Assembly: GCF_006210265.1 (NCBI RefSeq)
Contig: NZ_VCNC01000003.1
Span: 620,001-684,000 of the forward strand
Source of the DNA: Desulfovibrio sp. UCD-KL4C
GTDB taxonomy: Bacteria > Desulfobacterota > Desulfovibrionia > Desulfovibrionales > Desulfovibrionaceae
Reading direction: 5' to 3'
Length of the DNA: 64,000 nt
Below, one piece after another: positions 27,278 to 36,173 of the stretch. The notes below the pieces were generated by a model. That model was given only the letters and a program-made list of their open reading frames with translations, was not told the DNA's origin and searched no databases. Position 1 is the stretch's first letter, and each line of letters opens with the position of its first letter. The translations under genes were made by a program, and so were the position numbers.

Positions 27278-28126
27278 TTAAATTTTTTCAAGGATCTGCT
27301 GGATACTATCGACCAGACGTTTTGGAGTGGATGCGCCAGCTGTTAGTCCTATCTTCTTGAATTTTTTAAGTTCTTCTAGAGGAAGCTCTTCAGCCATTTC
27401 CACATGAGTGCATCTAATTCCTGCAGTTTCGACAACTTGAACCAATCTGCGAGTGTTTCCGCTGATGCGCCCGCCTACAACTATCATATGATCAACTTTG
27501 CTGGAAAGTGATATAGCTTCTTCCTGACGTTGACGAGTTGCATCACATATGGAATTCAGTACTATTACATCAAGACCTTTGCTTTCAAGGTACTTAATGA
27601 TTTCTTCATAGACAACACGGTCCTGAGTTGTCTGAGCGGCTAAACAGTATCTTCTCTTAGGGTCCAGCTCTATGGTTTTAAGTTCTTCTGTGCTGTCAAA
27701 AAGGCATGTGCCTGATGGAGCATAGCTCAAAAGACCTTTAACTTCAGGATGGCTGTCTTCTCCATAAAGCAAGAGGACACGACCATCTGTTGTGTTACGT
27801 TTAATAAGGAGCTGAGCTTTTTTTACCTTAGGGCATGTTGCGTCAATTACGTTTATACCACGTAGACGAAGTTCTTCTTCCACATTTTGCGGAACTCCGT
27901 GAGCTCTGATTACAGCAAAAGAACCTTCAGGAATCTCTTCAGGAGATTCGGCTGTAATTACACCTTTTTTTTCATATTCTTCAAGAACCTGCGGATTATG
28001 AATGATCGGTCCTAAAATATAGATAGATCCGCGTTCTTTGCTCTCAATTAGTGAGTCTAACTTGTTTAAAGCAAGGTCTACTCCCATACAAAATCCGGCT
28101 GTTTCAGCCCTAACTACTTTATCCAT
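27278..28126 (-). CDS. ispH: 4-hydroxy-3-methylbut-2-enyl diphosphate reductase
   Basis: 282 aa. Last enzyme of the MEP pathway, making IPP and DMAPP with a [4Fe-4S] cluster. The three cluster cysteines are visible: Cys13 in 'AGFCMGVDLAL', one in 'DATCPKVKKAQ' (about residue 96) and one in 'NSICDATRQRQEEA' (about 192). Conserved 'GEDSHPEVKG', 'AQTTQ' and 'GGRISGNTRRL' are also present. It sits next to genes for hopanoid side-chain synthesis, an isoprenoid end product. Confidence 0.96.
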   Translation of the reverse strand: MDKVVRAETAGFCMGVDLALNKLDSLIESKERGSIYILGPIIHNPQVLEEYEKKGVITAESPEEIPEGSFAVIRAHGVPQNVEEELRLRGINVIDATCPKVKKAQLLIKRNTTDGRVLLLYGEDSHPEVKGLLSYAPSGTCLFDSTEELKTIELDPKRRYCLAAQTTQDRVVYEEIIKYLESKGLDVIVLNSICDATRQRQEEAISLSSKVDHMIVVGGRISGNTRRLVQVVETAGIRCTHVEMAEELPLEELKKFKKIGLTAGASTPKRLVDSIQQILEKI

Positions 28127-28344
28127 TATCTATAGTCTCCTTTGCAGGTAGCGATTTTATTTATGCCTGTTTTCTTAATCATAAATAAGGGCGCAAATCT
28201 ACAGGGCAAAAGTAATTTTGGCAACATTGTTGTCAAGTTTATAAAATACTGGCAAGAGATTGACCGCGGAGAGCAAGCAGAGTATTTTCCGTATGTTTCT
28301 TTAAATAGAAATAAAAAATTAAATTTATATTGGAGTTTTAAATA

Positions 28345-29727
28345 ATGAGTTCTGAGATTGTAAATAAATATAAATCAAGAATTGCAGAGTCTTATAATTT
28401 GCACCGCAAGTTTGTTAATCCATCTTTTGTTCGGGTTCTGGAAGTTATCGGATATGACCGGAATTATGTTTCATCTGAAGGTGCGTACCTTACAGATGCA
28501 AACGGTAAAAAAGTTTTAGATTTTCTTGCAGGTTTCGGTGTTTATAATATTGGCCGTAACCATCCTCATGTTGCAAAAGTTCTTCATGATACTCTTGATG
28601 CTAAAACCGCCAGCCTTGTACAGATGGACCTAGGGGTGATGTCTGGAATGCTTGCTGAAAAGCTTGCAGAGATTGCTCCAGGTGATCTTGAAGCTGTCTT
28701 CTTCACCAATTCCGGAACGGAAGGCGTTGAGGGGGCTCTTAAATTTGCTCGTCAGGCAACAGGGCGTCACAAACTTGTTCATTGCGAGCATGCTTTCCAT
28801 GGTCTTACTCTTGGATCTCTTTCGGTTAATGGTAATAAAGAATTTAGAAATAGAAATGAACCGTTGCTACCTGACTGTTCAAGCGTTCCGTTTAATGATT
28901 TAGATGCTCTTGAAAAAGCTCTTTCCGGTGGAGATGTCGGCGCATTTATCTTTGAAACAGTGCAGGGAAAGGGCGTTTTTGTGCCGGAAGACGGATACCT
29001 TCAAGGTGTGCGTGAATTATGTGATCGGTATGGAACTTTGATGATTGCCGATGAAGTTCAGTGTGGACTTGGGCGTACAGGTAAAATGTTTGCTGTGGAT
29101 CACTGGGGAGTCAAACCGGATATTCTCGTTATCTCTAAAGCTCTTTCTGGCGGATATATCCCTGTCGGAGCAATTATTACTACCCGTGCTATTCACACTA
29201 AAATTTTCGATTCAATGGAAAGGTGTTTTGCCCATTCAAATACATTTGGTCAGAATGATATGGCAATGGCTGCAGGGCTAGCAACAATCGAAATTCTTGA
29301 AAATGAAAAACTTTCAGAAAATGCAGCAAAAATGGGTGACAGAATTATTGCTGGTATGAATAAACTTGCTGAGAAGTATGAAATGCTGACTGAAGTTCGT
29401 GGAACAGGGCTCATGATCGGCCTACAGTTTGGAGAACCTAAGTCTTTGGCTCTTAAGGCCAGCTGGAAACTGCTCCATAAAATGAATGATGATTTATTCT
29501 GTCAGATGATAACTATGCCATTACTTGCGCAACATGATATTTTAAGCCAGGTAGCAGGTCACGGTCTTGATACTGTAAAAATACTTCCTCCGTTAATGAT
29601 TAATGATGAAGATGTAGACAAGTTCCTTACTGCAATGGACGCTGTACTTAATGAAGCTCATAAGATTACAGGTTCTGGCTGGAAAACAGTTAAAGATTTA
29701 GGAATTCGTACAGCTCGTACTTCATAA
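28345..29727 (+). CDS. hpnO: Class III PLP aminotransferase, HpnO-like (aminobacteriohopanetriol synthesis)
   Basis: 460 aa. Class III aminotransferase features: 'FFTNSGTEGVEGALKFARQ' binding PLP phosphate, 'ADEVQCGLGRTGKMFAVDHWGV' with the PLP-contacting Asp, and the Schiff-base Lys in 'VISKALSGGYIPVGA' (about residue 267). By sequence alone it could be an acetylornithine/putrescine-type enzyme. The HpnO call, which puts the amino group on the hopanoid side chain, rests on hpnN, hpnH and hpnG being downstream. GGAG lies before ATG 28345. The 218-bp gap before it, after the divergent ispH, should hold both promoters. Confidence 0.85.
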   Translation: MSSEIVNKYKSRIAESYNLHRKFVNPSFVRVLEVIGYDRNYVSSEGAYLTDANGKKVLDFLAGFGVYNIGRNHPHVAKVLHDTLDAKTASLVQMDLGVMSGMLAEKLAEIAPGDLEAVFFTNSGTEGVEGALKFARQATGRHKLVHCEHAFHGLTLGSLSVNGNKEFRNRNEPLLPDCSSVPFNDLDALEKALSGGDVGAFIFETVQGKGVFVPEDGYLQGVRELCDRYGTLMIADEVQCGLGRTGKMFAVDHWGVKPDILVISKALSGGYIPVGAIITTRAIHTKIFDSMERCFAHSNTFGQNDMAMAAGLATIEILENEKLSENAAKMGDRIIAGMNKLAEKYEMLTEVRGTGLMIGLQFGEPKSLALKASWKLLHKMNDDLFCQMITMPLLAQHDILSQVAGHGLDTVKILPPLMINDEDVDKFLTAMDAVLNEAHKITGSGWKTVKDLGIRTARTS

Positions 29728-29778
29728 TAATTCAGCGATATATACTGGCTGCTTAAACTTCTCAACATATTGAAAAGA

Positions 29779-29810
29779 CCCGAATACTTTATAACGTTTC
29801 GGGCGTATTT
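29779..29810 (+). terminator. Weak hairpin between hpnO and hpnN (attenuator candidate)
   Basis: CCCGAA/TTCGGG (29779-29784 and 29798-29803) followed by CGTATTTT, immediately before the GTG of the exporter gene. The stem is short and the T-run imperfect, so partial termination or an RNA-processing site are both possible. Confidence 0.3.
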
Positions 29811-29813
29811 TGT

Positions 29814-32504
29814 GTGGATAAATTAAAAAAAATTCAAAATTTTTTGATACTCGGTCTTTGGCGCATGGTTCGTACATGTCCTGGGACTGTTGTTATATGC
29901 GGTCTCATTTTAGCCATTATTTGTGGTGTGTCATCAGCGTTGTACCTAAAACTGGACAGTGACCAAGATAATATTATTTCTCACGATCTGCCATTCCAGA
30001 AGCGTAATCTTGAGCAGATTAAGAATTTTGGTGATCAGGAATACATGTTCGTGGTTATTGAAACAGGCGGGACTGAGCATGGGAAAAAACAAGCTGCTCT
30101 TTTTGCAACGTCTCTTGCCGATAAGCTTCAAAAAAGGCCTAATATAATTAAAGAAGTTCATTACGCCATGTCTGCAAAAGATATGGGGCCGGGCGTGCTT
30201 ATGTTCGCTTCGGAGAGCGAGCTCCATGATTTTGTCAAACTTGCCCGCAATATAGGGCCGCTTGGGCATGAATGGTTTAATGGTCCGGGACTGGCAAAGT
30301 TCCTAGATATGAATGCAGAACTGCTTAGCGGTAAAAAAGATATGGGGGGCGCAGCAGCTCCTGAAATGCTCACACCTATGATAGGCGCTTTAGATTCGCT
30401 TGTCGGGAAAATGGATAATGCTTTAAAAGACGGGGCGAATTCTTTTAAGAGCGCAGGTCCTGTGTTGAATCTGGATAAAGCCGGAATGCAGTATTTTTAT
30501 ACCCGCAACGGCAAACTCTTGATCATGCGTATTTTGCCGAAGAAAGATTTTGCGGCAATGACTGTTATCGGGCAGGCTCTTAAAATTGTACGTGAATCAC
30601 TTGATCAGACCCGTTTAGAATTTCCAGATGTCAGTGCCGGACTTACCGGAAGGCCTGTTCTTTCCGCTGATGAAATGATCACTACTAATAATGATATGAC
30701 CATCGCTTCAATTGTTTCCGTTATACTGGTCGGGCTGCTGTTTATGGTAGTTCTTCACGGTTGGCTGAGACCTGCGCTGGTGATGATTTCTCTTTTCTGC
30801 GCCATGGCATGGACCTTTGGTTTTGCCTTGGTCTCGCTTGGAAGCCTTAATCTTTTATCTATTGTTTTTGCGCTTGTTCTTGTCGGAATCGGCGTGGATT
30901 TCGGTATTCATATTGTGCTGCGTTATGTTGAAGGAACTGCATCAGGTCTTTCTTCTGATGAAGCCGTTAAGGAATCCCTGTTACATACCGGACCGGGTGT
31001 TATTCTTGGCGCGATAACTTCAGTCTGTGCTTTTTACGCAGTACTTGGGCATGAATTTGTAGGCCTTGCTGAACTTGGACTCATTGGTGGAACAGGAATT
31101 ATTTTCTGTCTTATTTCCATGTTGACTGTTCTTCCTTCACTCCTGCTCATTGCCGGCAGGCGTAATTTATTTCCGTCTTCACATCCGCGCATGACGACTA
31201 TACCTTTTATGGAAAAGGTTATTTCTCGTCCTATAACTGTTCTTATTGTTGTGGTTATATTGTCTGCCGTAGCTTTACCGGGGTTGATGAAGGCCGGATT
31301 CAATTATAATCTTCTTGATCTTCAGGCAAAAGGTCTCGAATCAGTTGAGTTTGAACATAAGCTAATTAATGAATCTGATGAATCAACATGGTTCGCAGTT
31401 ATGACTAGGCCTGACCTTGAAAGCGTAAAGGCATTGACACAACAATTAAAAAAGATTTCTTCTGTCGGGCGGATTGATTCTATTTTAAATTTTCTGCCTG
31501 AAAGTCAAAAGGAAAAAGCTCATATTTTACGTGGTGAAGCCAAGTACTTAGACGGTATGAACTTTAACGCCAGTGCTGTAGCTCTCACTCCTGAGCAGGT
31601 TCTAAGTTCACTTGAAAATTTAACTGATTCGCTCGAAGGGCTTGAGGAAAAATTATTTTCTGCCGGAGCTAAGGATGAACTTAAGCTTGTTTCAGCTCTT
31701 TTAGACAAAACTTCAGCTTGTATGGCTCTGATAAAGAAGAATCCTGCTTCTGCTCAGAATCTTGTACCTATTCAAAGTGGACTTGTTAGTGAGCTTTCGT
31801 CTTCATTTAATTGGCTTAAAGAGATCTTAGAAGTTCGATCTGTAAAACCTGATGATCTGCCTGAACATCTACGCTCTCTTTATATAGGTAAAGACGGTAG
31901 CTATATGGTTAAAATAGCTCCGGTTGGTAATGTCTGGGATTTTGATTTGCTCAAGTCTTTTGTTGCGGACCTTAGAAAAGTTGACCCAGAAGTTACAGGG
32001 GTTCCGGTTGTTGTCTTTGAATCCTCGCTGCTTATGCGTGATACTTTTCTACACGCCGCTGTGGTTACAATTATACTGGTATCCATAATTTTATTTTTAA
32101 CATCATTCAGTATCAGTTATGTACTCTTAACTCTTATTCCGCTTGTAGTCGGTATTTTCTGGCTACTTGAATTGATGGGGATTACGGGTTTAAGCTTCAA
32201 TTTAGCTAACTTCTTTGCGATACCTATTCTTATTGCCATCGGGGTCGATGGAGGTGTTCACTTTTTTGCCAGATGGAAAGAACTTTCAAATGGCGATAGA
32301 CTTTATGACACAAGTACCCCTGTAGCAGTCGGGCTCAGTTTCTGCACCACTATGATCGGATTCGGAGGGTTGCTTTTAGCTCATCACAGAGGGCTTGCTT
32401 CTCTTGGGGGGATAATGGTTGTCGGATCTGCAACTTGTATGGTTGGTTGTATGATAGTGTTACCTGCAATTTTCAGACTGATAGAAAAGTTTAAGAAAGG
32501 ATGA
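29814..32504 (+). CDS. hpnN: HpnN-like hopanoid RND/MMPL exporter
   Basis: 896 aa from GTG 29814. Two RND halves each have a large periplasmic loop and a six-helix bundle. The N-terminal helix is at about 18-42, the first bundle at about 295-460 ('FALVLVGIGVDFGIHIVLRYVEG') and the second at about 740-890 ('AIPILIAIGVDGGVHFFARWK'). The G-[IV]-D-x-G-[IV]-H repeats are typical of MMPL/HpnN proteins. HpnN moves hopanoids from the inner to the outer membrane in bacteria where it has been studied. That role here is inferred from homology and the hpn neighbours. It ends by overlapping the next operon gene region. Confidence 0.88.
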   Translation: MDKLKKIQNFLILGLWRMVRTCPGTVVICGLILAIICGVSSALYLKLDSDQDNIISHDLPFQKRNLEQIKNFGDQEYMFVVIETGGTEHGKKQAALFATSLADKLQKRPNIIKEVHYAMSAKDMGPGVLMFASESELHDFVKLARNIGPLGHEWFNGPGLAKFLDMNAELLSGKKDMGGAAAPEMLTPMIGALDSLVGKMDNALKDGANSFKSAGPVLNLDKAGMQYFYTRNGKLLIMRILPKKDFAAMTVIGQALKIVRESLDQTRLEFPDVSAGLTGRPVLSADEMITTNNDMTIASIVSVILVGLLFMVVLHGWLRPALVMISLFCAMAWTFGFALVSLGSLNLLSIVFALVLVGIGVDFGIHIVLRYVEGTASGLSSDEAVKESLLHTGPGVILGAITSVCAFYAVLGHEFVGLAELGLIGGTGIIFCLISMLTVLPSLLLIAGRRNLFPSSHPRMTTIPFMEKVISRPITVLIVVVILSAVALPGLMKAGFNYNLLDLQAKGLESVEFEHKLINESDESTWFAVMTRPDLESVKALTQQLKKISSVGRIDSILNFLPESQKEKAHILRGEAKYLDGMNFNASAVALTPEQVLSSLENLTDSLEGLEEKLFSAGAKDELKLVSALLDKTSACMALIKKNPASAQNLVPIQSGLVSELSSSFNWLKEILEVRSVKPDDLPEHLRSLYIGKDGSYMVKIAPVGNVWDFDLLKSFVADLRKVDPEVTGVPVVVFESSLLMRDTFLHAAVVTIILVSIILFLTSFSISYVLLTLIPLVVGIFWLLELMGITGLSFNLANFFAIPILIAIGVDGGVHFFARWKELSNGDRLYDTSTPVAVGLSFCTTMIGFGGLLLAHHRGLASLGGIMVVGSATCMVGCMIVLPAIFRLIEKFKKG

Positions 32505-32512
32505 TCCTTACA

Positions 32513-33307
32513 ATGCTTAAGAAAATATTAGCGATTACTTTACTAATTATTGTTTCAGTTGCTGGAGTCGCTTACGCTTCCCCAAAGGCCGGATCATTTG
32601 ATTTTGTAATTATTGAGCCTGGCCAACCGGGAACATCCGCAGATGCTCAGCCTGTAATGGATGACTTGGCAAAGTATCTGTCTGCTAAAATGGGAACTCC
32701 TGTGAGTGGAGTTTATTTTAACGAACTTAAACCTGCTTTAAAATATCTTGATGAGAATAAACCTGCATGGGGAATTTGCGGACTGACTTTTTTCAAAAGT
32801 TACGTAGATACGTTTATGATGACCCCTGTTGCATCTACTCTCCCGCAGGGACTTGCAAATGATATTTGGAGAATTCTGGTCCCTTCTGACGGTCCGGACT
32901 CTGTGAAAGTTGTCAAAGGGACTGTCTACGGTTCAATGCTTTACACGCCAGATGCCCGTAAAATACTTTTTGGAAAAAACGAAGCACAAATTCCACTCAT
33001 TATTGAAGGAACATCAAAACCTCTTAGTAAGTTACGTTGGGTTAACAGAGGAAAAGCTGCCGGAGTATGTCTTAATTCTGTTCAATATTCGGTGCTCAGC
33101 GAAATGGATAGCTTGTCTGATGTGAAGGTTATTTATGAATCAAAAAAACTTCCTAACAGTCCGGTTGTATGGTTTGGTAAGGCCGATGATGATGCTTTTC
33201 GACTTCAGGCAATTTTGCTTGATATGAAAAAGGACCCAGCGGCTGAAGGTTTACTTAAACTTTTGCAGACCAATGGATTCGGAACTGCTGACAAGGAGCT
33301 TAAATGA
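32513..33307 (+). CDS. PhnD-type periplasmic binding protein inside the hopanoid cluster
   Basis: About 264 aa from ATG 32513. An in-frame ATG at 32501 lacks a spaced ribosome site. The Sec signal peptide 'KKILAITLLIIVSVAGVAYA' is followed by a phosphate/phosphonate-binding-protein-like fold ('PVMDDLAKYLSAKMG', 'WGICGLTFFKSY', 'LLQTNGFGTAD'). PhnD-like proteins bind phosphonates or phosphite for an ABC importer, but no permease or ATPase is nearby. Its place between hpnN and hpnH suggests it was recruited for another ligand, for example a lipid headgroup. That is speculation. Its stop overlaps the next start (ATGA). Confidence 0.82.
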   Translation: MLKKILAITLLIIVSVAGVAYASPKAGSFDFVIIEPGQPGTSADAQPVMDDLAKYLSAKMGTPVSGVYFNELKPALKYLDENKPAWGICGLTFFKSYVDTFMMTPVASTLPQGLANDIWRILVPSDGPDSVKVVKGTVYGSMLYTPDARKILFGKNEAQIPLIIEGTSKPLSKLRWVNRGKAAGVCLNSVQYSVLSEMDSLSDVKVIYESKKLPNSPVVWFGKADDDAFRLQAILLDMKKDPAAEGLLKLLQTNGFGTADKELK

Positions 33308-34143
33308 TTTTATCACTTCGCCTCATAATGATTGCTGTTTTATCATGTTTTTTGTGCAGCTGCGCGGCAAAGGGCGCGGCTAAGCCTATTTCTGAATCTA
33401 CAGATAAAGTAGCGCCTAAAACCGTTGCGAAGTCCGAATCAAAAAAGCATCCTGCAAAAAGCTCTGTTTCGAGTTCTAATTCTGCCGATACCTCCAGAGC
33501 AATATATGAAGATAAAGATGTTCACCTTTGGAAACCATGTTCAATTGGTGAAGCTGAAAAATTAGGAGCGAGTACAAAAGATAGTGATCTACTCAAGTGC
33601 GCCGCATGCTATGCTTCATTATTTGAAAGAAAATCAATCGATGAGACTAAGTATGCTGAAGCCGGACAAAAGGCGATAAAAGTTTATCTTGATAAAAACT
33701 CTAAAAGTGGCGTCGGACACTATCTTTATGCCTATTTAGTTGGTAAACATGCGCAACTTTCGCCTTTGAGCGGACTTGACCTTGTGCCTGTCTTGGAGCA
33801 AGAAGCACTGCTGTCTGAAAAATTTTCTCCAGAAGTTGATTTTGGAGGACCTGACAGAATGCTTGGTGAGCTTTATCTTGAAGCTCCTTCACCTCCATTT
33901 AGTGTCGGGGATTTAGGCAAGTCTTTGGACCACTTTGAAAAAGCAGTAAAAGTAGCCCCTGATTTCTATTTGAATCATCTTGGTTACGGAGCTGCTTTGC
34001 TTGAAGATGGTGAAAAAGGTAAAGCTTGTGTTCAGTATGATACAGCAATCAGCAGTAAAAGTTTTAATAAAAAGTCATTGAAAAATGATACATATCATAA
34101 GTTAGTAGATGCATGTAAAAAGCCATCTGCTGCTGAAAAATAA
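33304..34143 (+). CDS. TPR lipoprotein (TatT-like) inside the hopanoid cluster
   Basis: 279 aa. Lipobox 'LCSCAAKG' (Cys about residue 20), then a Lys/Ser-rich linker to about 75, then helical TPR-like repeats. The segments 'SGVGHYLYAYLVGKHAQLSP', 'GGPDRMLGELYLEAPSPPFS' and 'NHLGYGAALLEDGEKGKAC' resemble the TatT family, periplasmic TPR proteins often linked to TRAP transporters. The start ATG overlaps the stop of the binding-protein gene, so the two are almost certainly co-expressed and may act together in the periplasm. Confidence 0.82.
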   Translation: MILSLRLIMIAVLSCFLCSCAAKGAAKPISESTDKVAPKTVAKSESKKHPAKSSVSSSNSADTSRAIYEDKDVHLWKPCSIGEAEKLGASTKDSDLLKCAACYASLFERKSIDETKYAEAGQKAIKVYLDKNSKSGVGHYLYAYLVGKHAQLSPLSGLDLVPVLEQEALLSEKFSPEVDFGGPDRMLGELYLEAPSPPFSVGDLGKSLDHFEKAVKVAPDFYLNHLGYGAALLEDGEKGKACVQYDTAISSKSFNKKSLKNDTYHKLVDACKKPSAAEK

Positions 34144-34182
34144 TAAACCCGTCGTTTTTCCGACGGCAAAGAGGTTAGGATT

Positions 34183-35196
34183 TTGGCAATTCCTGCAGTA
34201 CAAATAGCGAGACTTGGTAAATATATTCTTACACAGACACTTAAGGGTAATAAACATTATCCCTTAGTGCTAATGCTCGAACCTTTGTTTCAGTGCAATC
34301 TGCGCTGTAAAGGGTGCGGTAAAATTAATCAGTCACCAGCCGCTTTAAATAAGCGTCTGTCGTTTGACGAATGCATTGCCGCTGTTGAAGAATGCGGAGC
34401 ACCAATTGTTTCTATTCCGGGTGGAGAACCTCTTCTGCATCCTGAAATGCCTGCTATCGTAAAAGAGCTTATCAGACGTAAAAAATTTGTATATCTCTGC
34501 ACAAACGGAATTCTAATTCCTGAGCGCATTAGCGAGTTTAAACCAAGCCCGTATCTTACTTTTAATCTTCATCTTGATGGTTTGGAAGAAATTCATGACC
34601 GTGTTGTCTGCAAGCAGGGCGTATTTCAGTCTGCTGTCAGGGCAATTAAACTGCTTAAATCTAAAGGGTTTAGAGTTAATACCAATACAACTCTTTTTGG
34701 TGGACAGACACCTGAAAATGCAGCTGAATTTTTTGACTTCTTGACAGAACTTGGTGTAGACGGAATGACTCTTTCCGCCGCATTCAGTTATGAAGCTGCC
34801 GCTGATCAGGACAGTTTTCTTACTCGCGAGCAGAGCAAAAAACTTTTCCGCGAAATTTTTAAACTCGGACAAGGAAAAAAATGGGATTTCAGCCACAGCA
34901 GCTTTTATCTCGACTTCCTAGCTGGAAACCAGAACTATTCTTGTTCCCCTTGGGGTAACCCATGCCGTTCCATACACGGCTGGCAGCGTCCTTGCTACCT
35001 TCTTGAAGACGGATTTGTTCCAACTTATAAGGAGCTTATGGAACAGACTGACTGGGATAAATATGGTGTCGGCAATGATCCGCGCTGTGCAGATTGTATG
35101 GTCCATTGCGGATTTGAACCAACCGCTGTTTCAGATTCAGTGAAGCGTCCAATTAAAGGCGCAATGCTAGCTCTTAAGGGCGTAAAGGTAGATTAG
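34183..35196 (+). CDS. hpnH: Adenosyl-hopene transferase HpnH (radical SAM)
   Basis: 337 aa from TTG 34183, preceded by GAGG and TAGGA. Radical SAM cluster motif 'CNLRCKGC' at about residues 46-53, preceded by the HpnH-typical N-terminus 'AVQIARLGKYILTQTLKG'. 'IPGGEPLLHPEMPAIVKEL' is the SAM-binding GGE segment. The C-terminal cysteines in 'CSPWGNPCRS' and 'CADCMVHCGFEPT' are also family-typical. HpnH joins the 5'-deoxyadenosyl moiety to the hopene side chain, the first step to extended hopanoids. It is the last gene of the rightward hpn run, convergent with hpnG. Confidence 0.95.
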   Translation: MAIPAVQIARLGKYILTQTLKGNKHYPLVLMLEPLFQCNLRCKGCGKINQSPAALNKRLSFDECIAAVEECGAPIVSIPGGEPLLHPEMPAIVKELIRRKKFVYLCTNGILIPERISEFKPSPYLTFNLHLDGLEEIHDRVVCKQGVFQSAVRAIKLLKSKGFRVNTNTTLFGGQTPENAAEFFDFLTELGVDGMTLSAAFSYEAAADQDSFLTREQSKKLFREIFKLGQGKKWDFSHSSFYLDFLAGNQNYSCSPWGNPCRSIHGWQRPCYLLEDGFVPTYKELMEQTDWDKYGVGNDPRCADCMVHCGFEPTAVSDSVKRPIKGAMLALKGVKVD

Positions 35197-35272
35197 ATTT
35201 ACATCACAGGCTTAAGATTAAATTTTTATTACAAAGTTTTTCTTTAGTCTGGTTACTTTAAAATATTCATTT

Positions 35273-35310
35273 AAAATCCCGCCGAAGCATTGCTTCAGCG
35301 GGATTTTTTT
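35273..35310. terminator. Bidirectional terminator between hpnH and hpnG
   Basis: Stem AAAATCCCGC(C)GAAGC / GCTTC(A)GCGGGATTTT with A-run and T-run on the two sides, about 35273-35310. Confidence 0.88.
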
Positions 35311-35327
35311 GATCTGTTCTTAACTGG

Positions 35328-36047
35328 TTATATGAAAATTTTACCTAAGCTTTTTAATGCCTTTGAATAATCCATCCCCATAGGTATTAATTCAAATATC
35401 AGGGTAGGGCGTGAGGCTATGGCTTTTAAAATAGGCATAAGTCGCGTTTTACCCTCGGCTGTTACTCCGCTTAACGATTCTTCAGGAATGGCTTTGTCAG
35501 CTCCATCACTGATTGCTCTGATACAGGCGAAAGGTATTCCTTTAGCATCGGCAACCTTTGCTACAGCTATACTCTCCATGTCTGCGGCAAGTGCTCCGGT
35601 TTTGTCATGGAGTAAGTTTTTATCTTTGGGGGTCAGCACGGGGACTGGTACCGTGACCATGGGGCCGGAAGGAATTCTTTCGTATGCAGTCAGGAGTTCC
35701 TTACGAAGTTCTTCATCCTGCTCAGATTTATGCCAAGGTTCGAAATTGGGTAATTCAGAGTGGATTGTGGATGCTGCAAGTAGATCTCCCGCAGATGTTC
35801 CACGGGCAAGTCCTCCAGAAACTCCTACGCTAAGTATTAAGTTGGGTTTTTTATTAGCAAGCAATGTTGCAGCCTGTTTTGCCCGTTCAGTACCAATTCC
35901 AGAAATTATGCACAAAAAATTATTTCCATCCGGTAAATTCCCAGACAGCAGTTCAAATTTATCAAGCATGCTCTTTTCAGAGTCAGGGCAGATCGCCTGC
36001 GCTTCCTGTTTCATTGCCGCAACAATTCCAATCGTTTTATGAGGCAT
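35328..36047 (-). CDS. hpnG: Adenosylhopane nucleosidase/phosphorylase HpnG
   Basis: 239 aa, nucleoside phosphorylase (PNP/UDP) superfamily. 'IGIVAAMKQEAQAICP' at the N-terminus, 'LSVGVSGGLA', 'AADMESIAVAKVA' (the Met-Glu that binds ribose) and 'RAISDGADKAIPEE' (base-binding Asp). HpnG removes adenine from adenosylhopane to give a ribosylhopane precursor, directly downstream of the HpnH reaction. The neighbouring, convergent hpnH supports this over a general MTA/SAH nucleosidase. Confidence 0.9.
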   Translation of the reverse strand: MPHKTIGIVAAMKQEAQAICPDSEKSMLDKFELLSGNLPDGNNFLCIISGIGTERAKQAATLLANKKPNLILSVGVSGGLARGTSAGDLLAASTIHSELPNFEPWHKSEQDEELRKELLTAYERIPSGPMVTVPVPVLTPKDKNLLHDKTGALAADMESIAVAKVADAKGIPFACIRAISDGADKAIPEESLSGVTAEGKTRLMPILKAIASRPTLIFELIPMGMDYSKALKSLGKIFI

Positions 36048-36110
36048 ATATGTTCCTTATACTTTTTATTGATGAATCGGCAGGATAGATTAGAAGGGCT
36101 GTATGGTAAA

Positions 36111-36143
36111 GAGCCGCAGGACCATACTTGTCCTGCGGCTTTA
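36111..36143 (-). terminator. Hairpin after the Lon-like protease gene
   Basis: Perfect 11-bp stem AGCCGCAGGAC/GTCCTGCGGCT (about 36112-36142), 31 bp past the stop of the protease gene. The minus-strand tail (CTTTACC) is a weak U-tract, so efficiency is uncertain. Confidence 0.55.
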
Positions 36144-36173
36144 ATTTTGCTTATAAAATCACATTAGACGAGG

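Noticed and set aside
28142-28345. 67-codon ORF between ispH and hpnO
   Set aside because: Occupies the divergent promoter region, no Shine-Dalgarno, no motif.
35419-36042. 207-codon ORF antisense to hpnG
   Set aside because: Overlaps the confident HpnG gene over its full length. Low-complexity Ala/Ser/Pro content typical of a shadow frame.
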